Source of the DNA: an uncultured Veillonella sp.
GTDB taxonomy: Bacteria > Bacillota > Negativicutes > Veillonellales > Veillonellaceae
Reading direction: 5' to 3'
DNA: 5,135 bases
Assembly: GCF_938010505.1 (NCBI RefSeq)
Contig: NZ_CALLVP010000093.1
Location: 1-5,135, forward strand
In this document: positions 1 through 3,843 of the stretch, in pieces
Position numbering within the stretch: position 1 is the first letter of the stretch
Layout of the letters: each line of letters opens with the position of its first letter
Notes under the pieces: model-generated
The model's database searches: none
Seen by the model: the letters and a program-made list of their open reading frames with translations, nothing else
What the model was told of the DNA's origin: nothing
Position numbers and translations under genes: made by a program

Positions 1-1
1 A

Positions 2-1300
2 ACACCGGAATTAGCCTATCATTTAGGTCGTGCGGCAGGAACGCATTTTGGTAAGGAAAAGGAACATCCTACGTTCTTGATCGGTCGCGATACTCGTATT
101 TCTGGTTCCATGCTTGAAAGCGCATTAGCAGCAGGCATTTGTTCTGTGGGCGGCAATGTAGTAATTGCAGGTGTTGTACCTACTCCTGCGGTAGCTTATC
201 TTGTACGACAACAAGGTTTTGATGCGGGTGCTGTTATTTCTGCATCACACAATCCATATCCAGATAATGGCATTAAATTCTTTGATGGCAATGGCTATAA
301 ATTGCCAGACGAAGTAGAAGATGAGCTAGAAAATTATGTGCGTCAAAGTGCAGATAATGAGCTAGCACGTCCTACTGGTGATGGTATTGGTACAATTGAG
401 TACAATAGCAACTTGGCTCATCTCTATGCTCATTTTGTACGACACACAATCGATACATCTCTCGAAGGCCTAACAATCGTTTATGATGGTGCTAATGGTG
501 CCGCCTCTAGCGTAGGTCCAGAAATCTTGGCAGGCCTTGGTGCTAAAGTTATCAATATCAACGTAAATCCAGATGGTTTGAATATCAACCATCACTGCGG
601 TTCTACACATATCGAAGGCTTGCAAGTCGCAGTACAACAACACAATGCAGACCTTGGTATCGCCAATGATGGCGATGCTGACCGTTGCTTATTGGTTGAT
701 GAAAAAGGCGAAGTTCTTGATGGTGACCAAATCATGTTATTGTGCGCTCTTAAGTTGAAAGAAGAGGGCAAACTTAAAGATGATACTGTAGTTGGCACTG
801 TTATGAGTAATATTGGTTTCCACAAAGCAGCTAAAGAGCTAGGTATGAAAACCTTTGCAACGGCTGTTGGTGACCGTTATGTATTGGAATACATGCGTGA
901 ACATGACCTTTCCGTTGGTGGGGAGCAATCTGGTCACGTAATCTTTTTAGATTACAACACGACTGGTGATGGTATGTTGACGGCTGTTCAAGTGGCGGCT
1001 CTTATGAAGGAGAAAAATCAACCTCTTTCCGAGTTGGCTGGCATTATGACAAAATACCCACAAGTGCTTTTGAACGTTCGCGTTGCTACAAAAACTGGTT
1101 GGGAAGATAACGATATCATCAAAGCTGCTATCGTAACTGCGGAAAGTGAACTTGGTGTAGAAGGTCGCGTACTTGTACGTGCCTCTGGTACAGAACCACT
1201 CATTCGTGTCATGGCTGAAGGACCTAACCAAGAAGAACTACAATCCCTGTGCCAAGAAATCGCTGATATTATCGGTAGAGAACAAGGGTTGGCTGAATAA
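2..1300 (+). CDS. glmM: Phosphoglucosamine mutase GlmM, 5'-truncated by window edge
   Basis: GlmM converts glucosamine-6-phosphate to glucosamine-1-phosphate in the cytoplasm, on the route to UDP-GlcNAc for peptidoglycan and lipopolysaccharide. The frame is open from base 2 (TPELAYHLGRAAG...), and 432 residues are visible. The family is about 445-450 residues long, so about 20 N-terminal residues lie upstream. A TTG at 77 is an internal Leu codon, not the start. All four signature loops of the alpha-D-phosphohexomutase family are present: the phosphoserine loop SASHNP (catalytic Ser at visible residue 82, codon 245-247), the metal-binding loop DGDADR (223-228), the sugar-binding loop GGEQSGH (306-312) and the phosphate-binding loop RASGTEPLIR (393-402). 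SASHNP followed by DNGIKFF separates GlmM from phosphomannomutase/phosphoglucomutase relatives. The protein looks intact and functional. No T-tract terminator follows, and glmS, a common neighbour in Firmicutes, is not the next gene here. Confidence 0.97.
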   Translation, partial: TPELAYHLGRAAGTHFGKEKEHPTFLIGRDTRISGSMLESALAAGICSVGGNVVIAGVVPTPAVAYLVRQQGFDAGAVISASHNPYPDNGIKFFDGNGYKLPDEVEDELENYVRQSADNELARPTGDGIGTIEYNSNLAHLYAHFVRHTIDTSLEGLTIVYDGANGAASSVGPEILAGLGAKVININVNPDGLNINHHCGSTHIEGLQVAVQQHNADLGIANDGDADRCLLVDEKGEVLDGDQIMLLCALKLKEEGKLKDDTVVGTVMSNIGFHKAAKELGMKTFATAVGDRYVLEYMREHDLSVGGEQSGHVIFLDYNTTGDGMLTAVQVAALMKEKNQPLSELAGIMTKYPQVLLNVRVATKTGWEDNDIIKAAIVTAESELGVEGRVLVRASGTEPLIRVMAEGPNQEELQSLCQEIADIIGREQGLAE

Positions 1301-1356
1301 AAGTAGGGTGTGAGGTGGCAGAGGAGCTTGCGACGATGAAGCCCACACATCACTTT

Positions 1357-1401
1357 GTTCCGAGTGTAAGATTTTGCAAAGCAAAATCCACAGCGAGGAA
1401 C
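1357..1401. repeat. Interrupted hairpin downstream of glmM
   Basis: An 8-bp core stem (GATTTTGC at 1370-1377, GCAAAATC at 1381-1388) closes an AAA loop. It is extended by TGT/ACA and then by GTTCC (1357-1361) with GGAAC (1397-1401), separated by small internal loops. No run of T follows on the + strand, so it is not a classical intrinsic terminator for glmM. It could protect the glmM mRNA 3' end, or be an interspersed palindromic repeat of the genome. The fold is visible in the sequence; the role is not. Confidence 0.5.
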
Positions 1402-1435
1402 CATCTTTACTGAGATTAATCCTATGGATTTTAAT

Positions 1436-1458
1436 AATTGTGAATTCATTCTACAATT
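1436..1458. promoter_or_regulatory. Small dyad over the putative racemase promoter (possible operator)
   Basis: AATTGT (1436-1441) and ACAATT (1453-1458) form a perfect 6-bp inverted repeat with an 11-base spacer. The spacer region includes the 8-base palindrome TGAATTCA (1441-1448). The left half-site overlaps the proposed -35 hexamer, a usual position for a repressor site. AT-rich dyads of this size also arise by chance, and no regulator gene is in the window. Confidence 0.25.
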
Positions 1459-1466
1459 TTTATATC
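1438..1466 (+). promoter_or_regulatory. Putative sigma-A promoter for the leader and racemase
   Basis: TTGTGA (1438-1443, 4/6 to the -35 consensus) and TATATC (1461-1466, 4/6 to the -10 consensus) are separated by 17 bases. The predicted transcript start is near 1473, right at the left arm of the hairpin at 1477-1539, so the mRNA would begin with that structure. The glmM stop is 138 bases upstream, so a separate promoter is reasonable. Read-through from glmM is also possible because no strong terminator is seen. Confidence 0.4.
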
Positions 1467-1476
1467 AAAGGTATAC

Positions 1477-1539
1477 CCTCCTATATATGTCACTTTGCTC
1501 AGTCCTACGTAAAGTCGCTGCAGGAACAGATATAGGAGG
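1477..1539 (+). promoter_or_regulatory. 5' leader hairpin that would mask a Shine-Dalgarno sequence
   Basis: CCTCCTATATATGT (1477-1490) pairs with ACAGATATAGGAGG (1526-1539) at 13 of 14 positions, with a 35-base apical region. That region can fold further through ACTTT (1492-1496) with AAAGT (1511-1515). The right arm ends in TAGGAGG, the Shine-Dalgarno sequence for the ATG at 1547, so the closed stem would hide that ribosome binding site. This layout fits translational control by a ligand, protein, temperature or small RNA. It matches no riboswitch class I recognise; no T-box or glmS ribozyme hallmark is visible. Alternatively it is an interspersed palindromic repeat that happens to carry GGAGG. 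Confidence 0.45.
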
Positions 1540-1546
1540 TTTATAG

Positions 1547-1621
1547 ATGAGTGATATTTTAAATAGAATAATCATAATGAATAACCTTTTTGTTTTGGGT
1601 TATTCTAAGCTTAGAGGGTGA
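1547..1621 (+). CDS. 24-residue small ORF, candidate leader peptide
   Basis: ATG at 1547 follows a near-perfect Shine-Dalgarno (AGGAGG, 1534-1539) with a 7-base spacer, stronger than that of any other gene in the window. The product is MSDILNRIIIMNN followed by LFVLGYSKLRG, ending in TGA at 1619-1621. It has an Ile-rich, hydrophobic middle and no recognisable domain. The stop lies 4 bases before the racemase ATG at 1626, and the racemase ribosome binding site (AGAGGG, 1613-1618) is inside this frame, so the two could be translationally coupled. It could be a regulatory leader peptide, a short real peptide, or the remnant start of a lost gene. No homologue is known to me. Confidence 0.4.
   Translation: MSDILNRIIIMNNLFVLGYSKLRG
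1579..1605 (+). promoter_or_regulatory. Hairpin inside the small ORF, just before the racemase RBS
   Basis: GAATAACC (1579-1586) pairs perfectly with GGTTATTC (1598-1605) around an 11-base T-rich loop. It sits in the second half of the small frame and ends 8 bases before AGAGGG, the racemase ribosome binding site. Ribosomes translating the small ORF would have to melt it, as in leader-peptide attenuation. No T-tract follows, so it is unlikely to terminate transcription. Confidence 0.35.
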
Positions 1622-1625
1622 TATT

Positions 1626-2321
1626 ATGAAAACAATAGGCTTAATTGGGGGAATGAGCTGGGAAAGTACGATTACGTATTACCAAGTTTTGAATGAAACT
1701 ATTAAGCAAGTTTTGGGCGGCTTACATTCGGCAAAATGTATTTTATATAGCGTTGATTTTGAAGAAATAGAAAAGTGCCAGGCAAATGGCGATTGGGATA
1801 GAAGCGCTGAAATTTTATCCGATGCGGCTCAATCTCTTGAAAAGGCTGGTGCTGATTATATTGTTATATGCACGAATACAATGCATAAAGTAGCGGATGA
1901 AATAGAAAGAAATATTCACATACCTCTTCTTCATATTGCGGAAATGACTGCAGTAGAGTTAGAAAAATCAGGTATTACAAAGGTAGGTCTACTCGGTACC
2001 AAGTACACGATGCAACAAGATTTTTATAAATGTATCTTGGAAAATCGGGGGATTCATGTTGTTATCCCTAACGAAGATCAAGTTGAACTTGTGAATGGTA
2101 TTATATACAATGAATTGTGTTTAGGTATTATTTCTAATGAATCTAAACAACAATACTTAGATATTATTGGTGATTTGGTAAAATCTGGTGTACAAGGTGT
2201 TATTTTAGGCTGTACTGAAATCGGACTACTTGTTAAACAGGATGATACAGATATACCGTTATTTGATACTACATTGATACATGCAAAAAATGCGGCGTTG
2301 ATTTCTATTGGTAGAGCATAA
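1626..2321 (+). CDS. YgeA-like amino-acid racemase (Asp/Glu racemase superfamily)
   Basis: This 231-residue, PLP-independent cytoplasmic racemase should interconvert L- and D-amino acids with two cysteines as acid/base pair. It has the N-terminal motif MKTIGLIGGMSWEST, a first catalytic Cys82 in CTNTMHKVAD and a second Cys196 in GCTEIGLL; both are intact. From memory it aligns over its full length with E. coli YgeA (about 230 residues), including LGGLHSA, SVDF, LLGT.YTM and ELCLG. YgeA is described as a broad-specificity racemase with activity on homoserine, so the substrate here should not be assumed to be aspartate. ATG at 1626 is chosen because it follows AGAGGG (1613-1618) and gives the exact family N-terminus; an in-frame TTG at 1590 would add 12 residues with no ribosome site. 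The gene is clearly more AT-rich than glmM (about 30% GC in a sampled 60 bases). It sits behind a structured leader and small ORF and ends before a strong stem-loop. Confidence 0.92.
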   Translation: MKTIGLIGGMSWESTITYYQVLNETIKQVLGGLHSAKCILYSVDFEEIEKCQANGDWDRSAEILSDAAQSLEKAGADYIVICTNTMHKVADEIERNIHIPLLHIAEMTAVELEKSGITKVGLLGTKYTMQQDFYKCILENRGIHVVIPNEDQVELVNGIIYNELCLGIISNESKQQYLDIIGDLVKSGVQGVILGCTEIGLLVKQDDTDIPLFDTTLIHAKNAALISIGRA

Positions 2322-2354
2322 TATAGTTAGCTTTTATTATTGTTTAAATAACAT

Positions 2355-2405
2355 AACCCTCTATTAGATATTTTTATTCATTTTTAGAATATCTAATAGA
2401 GGGTT
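2355..2405 (+). terminator. Stem-loop terminator after the racemase
   Basis: AACCCTCTATTAGATATT (2355-2372) and its exact reverse complement (2388-2405) form a perfect 18-bp stem with a 15-base T-rich loop. The tail GTTTTAT is a short U-tract. It lies 33 bases after the racemase stop. The stem is AT-rich near the loop but has a GGG/CCC base. It most likely ends the racemase transcript and separates it from the TPR gene. Confidence 0.75.
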
Positions 2406-2509
2406 GTTTTATGCAATTAGAATTAGCTAGAGACTAAAGGAAATCTTTTAGCATGGTTTGAATTTATATGAGGGGAGTTACTATAGGCACGTATATAGAA
2501 AGTAATTTG

Positions 2510-2518
2510 TGTTATTAT
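2510..2518 (+). promoter_or_regulatory. Putative extended -10 promoter of the TPR gene
   Basis: TG-T-TATTAT (2510-2518) matches an extended -10 element (TGnTATAAT, 5/6 in the hexamer). No good -35 hexamer lies 16-18 bases upstream, which extended -10 promoters tolerate. A transcript would start near 2525, giving a leader of about 35 bases. A weaker alternative is TTGAAT (2458-2463) with TACTAT (2479-2484), 15 bases apart. The rest of 2406-2559 shows no gene. Confidence 0.4.
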
Positions 2519-2559
2519 AGCCATATAGTCTGAAATGTATTAGATAGAAAAGGTGTAAT

Positions 2560-3669
2560 ATGAAGCTTGCTATAAAAGAGTATTGGGAAAACCTTAAAGC
2601 AGAATATGAAGCTACATATAATGCGTCTATATTTAGTGAGTATGATGTGCTAAAGCAATACGCAGAGCGTTTTAGAACGTATTTAATTACTTTGATGTGT
2701 GAGTATTCAAATGATGTGGATGTGGTCTGTACTTTAGCAACTGTTGAACAGGTGTTGAGGGATGAGAAAAATTCAATAGAACTATTGGAAGAGTTCCTCA
2801 GAAAATATACAGAAGAACTGAGTGATACTGATAAAGCGAGAATTTTCACTAATTTGGCTTTTTATTATAACGATGAGGGGAGTATAAAAGAATATGAGTA
2901 TCTATCTGCAGCTGTAAAGTTAAATTCTCCATATATAGAGACCTACCGAGGGCTGGCTTTATATCATTTTTCATCTTATGCAGAAAAGGGCTCAGTAGAG
3001 GAATTGGAGAGAAGCTTACTGACTTATGAAAAGGGACGAAGCATATCAGATAATTATGAAATGAACTTTGGCTATGCGGTATGTTTATTTGAACTCAAAG
3101 AATATGAAAAAGTAAAGACCATACTTTTGCAGTTACTTGAAAACTATCCAAATAGAATGCGGTTATTGTTGTGTATAGCTTATTGCGATGTGTATTTAGG
3201 CAATAAAAAGCAAGCCCTTGATTATTTGAAGAAAATTAAGATTGGTGGAGATCCTGCATATCAGCGAGATGATGAGATTTGGGAGTTTGATATCTTAAAT
3301 GCCTATTATGTATTAGATGAGTATAAATTATTCTTAGAAGAATGCGAAAAGGCTAAAAACTCTTGTGACTTAAGTGACGGTCCTTATTATTTTGGGCTTT
3401 GGACTATGAATCAACATGACCAATTCCATCTAGAGGTGGACAAGCAACGAACAGAAATATTGGCATGTATAGAAGATGCAAAAGTGGACGAAGACTTTGA
3501 TAGTGAAGATGAAAAGCAAAGTTATATCCAGAGCTGGGAAGATGATTTAAAAGACCTAAATTTATTGGAACATAAAATTAAAGATGAAAACTACAAACCT
3601 GTTGTTGAACTAAAACTATGGCCAATATATGGGTGCTATTTAATAGACTGTTTAACTCATAATTTTTAA
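2560..3669 (+). CDS. TPR-like helical repeat protein, function unknown
   Basis: This is a 369-residue protein with no signal peptide or membrane segment, so it is probably cytoplasmic. The N-terminus (1-90) is helical and charged. From about residue 93 there are consecutive TPR-like helix pairs: roughly 93-123, 126-160, 165-198, 199-229 and a degenerate one at 237-266. Repeat-type residues are visible, such as the small residues in NFGYAVCLFELKEYEKV and CDVYLGNKKQALDYL. An acidic segment (about 307-335) follows, and the chain ends in an aromatic/Cys motif, WPIYGCYLIDC plus LTHNF (354-369), which looks conserved rather than random. ATG at 2560 is supported by AAAGGTG (2549-2555). The gene is AT-rich (about 28-32% GC in sampled lines) and stands alone between two stem-loops. 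TPR folds bind other proteins, but nothing shows the partner. A part in toxin-immunity or stress modules is possible but unsupported. Confidence 0.85.
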   Translation: MKLAIKEYWENLKAEYEATYNASIFSEYDVLKQYAERFRTYLITLMCEYSNDVDVVCTLATVEQVLRDEKNSIELLEEFLRKYTEELSDTDKARIFTNLAFYYNDEGSIKEYEYLSAAVKLNSPYIETYRGLALYHFSSYAEKGSVEELERSLLTYEKGRSISDNYEMNFGYAVCLFELKEYEKVKTILLQLLENYPNRMRLLLCIAYCDVYLGNKKQALDYLKKIKIGGDPAYQRDDEIWEFDILNAYYVLDEYKLFLEECEKAKNSCDLSDGPYYFGLWTMNQHDQFHLEVDKQRTEILACIEDAKVDEDFDSEDEKQSYIQSWEDDLKDLNLLEHKIKDENYKPVVELKLWPIYGCYLIDCLTHNF

Positions 3670-3744
3670 TCCGTTAACTATTGGCAGATGTATCTAAAGG
3701 CGATTTATATATTCAAGCTGATATACAAGTAAGTTTAATAAATT
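3670..3744. other. Short gene-free spacer between TPR stop and terminator
   Basis: These 75 AT-rich bases hold no gene with a ribosome binding site. Only a 14-codon frame (ATG at 3688) and a short open stretch without a start are present. Confidence 0.6.
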
Positions 3745-3839
3745 AAAAGCACTACTTTGAATTGTAATTACTGATATGTACCCCCTTTACCGGACAACCA
3801 GTAAAGGGGGTACATATCAGTATTCAGAGTAGTGCTTTT
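3745..3839. terminator. 39-bp bulged stem-loop, probable bidirectional terminator
   Basis: Left arm 3745-3790 pairs with right arm 3801-3839 around a 10-base loop (CGGACAACCA). Pairing is 12 bp (AAAAGCACTACT / AGTAGTGCTTTT), one T-G wobble (3757/3827), 5 bp (TGAAT/ATTCA), then 21 bp ending in CCCCCTTTAC / GTAAAGGGGG at the loop. A 7-base bulge, TGTAATT (3763-3769), interrupts the left arm only. On both strands the stem ends in GCTTTT and AT-rich sequence, so it can stop the TPR transcript (+) and the convergent secreted-protein transcript (-), whose stop codon is only 5 bases away. The stem is much longer than usual terminators, so an inserted palindromic element that took over termination is also possible. 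Confidence 0.8.
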
Positions 3840-3843
3840 ATAA

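Larger units (their letters stand above)
1350..1500 (+). repeat. Short direct repeat (11 bp, 10/11 match)
   Basis: TCACTTTGTTC at 1350-1360 recurs as TCACTTTGCTC at 1490-1500. One copy lies at the base of the first hairpin (1357-1401), the other in the loop of the second (1477-1539). This suggests the two structured pieces are related or come from one repeat family. Eleven bases in a 330-base spacer is weak evidence on its own. Confidence 0.3.

Noticed and set aside
1357..1401. Intrinsic terminator of glmM
   Set aside because: The stem is interrupted and is followed by CATCTTTACTG rather than a U-tract.
1018..1449. 143-codon minus-strand frame over the end of glmM
   Set aside because: It is antisense to a well-supported glmM; the product has no domain and low-complexity Ser composition.
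1314..1532. 73-codon open stretch on the + strand between glmM and the racemase
   Set aside because: It has no ATG. The only late in-frame alternative start (GTG at 1440) lacks a ribosome binding site, and the stretch crosses two hairpins.
1590..1625. Upstream TTG start adding 12 residues to the racemase
   Set aside because: There is no Shine-Dalgarno before it. ATG at 1626 has AGAGGG and matches the family N-terminus MKTIGLIGGMSWE.
2481..2849. 122-codon minus-strand frame over the start of the TPR gene
   Set aside because: It overlaps the proposed promoter and the first third of a better-supported gene; its Ser-rich sequence is a reading-frame artefact.
3688..3732. 14-codon ATG frame before the convergent terminator
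   Set aside because: It is too short, has no Shine-Dalgarno, and is expected by chance in AT-rich sequence.
3678..3743. Short open stretch encoding LADVSKGDLYIQADIQVS-like sequence after the TPR stop
   Set aside because: It has no start codon or RBS and is only about 21 codons long. It could be a gene remnant, but there is nothing to support that.
3745..3839. CRISPR repeat or att site
   Set aside because: It is a single palindrome with no repeated spacer-repeat units and no integrase or flanking direct repeats.
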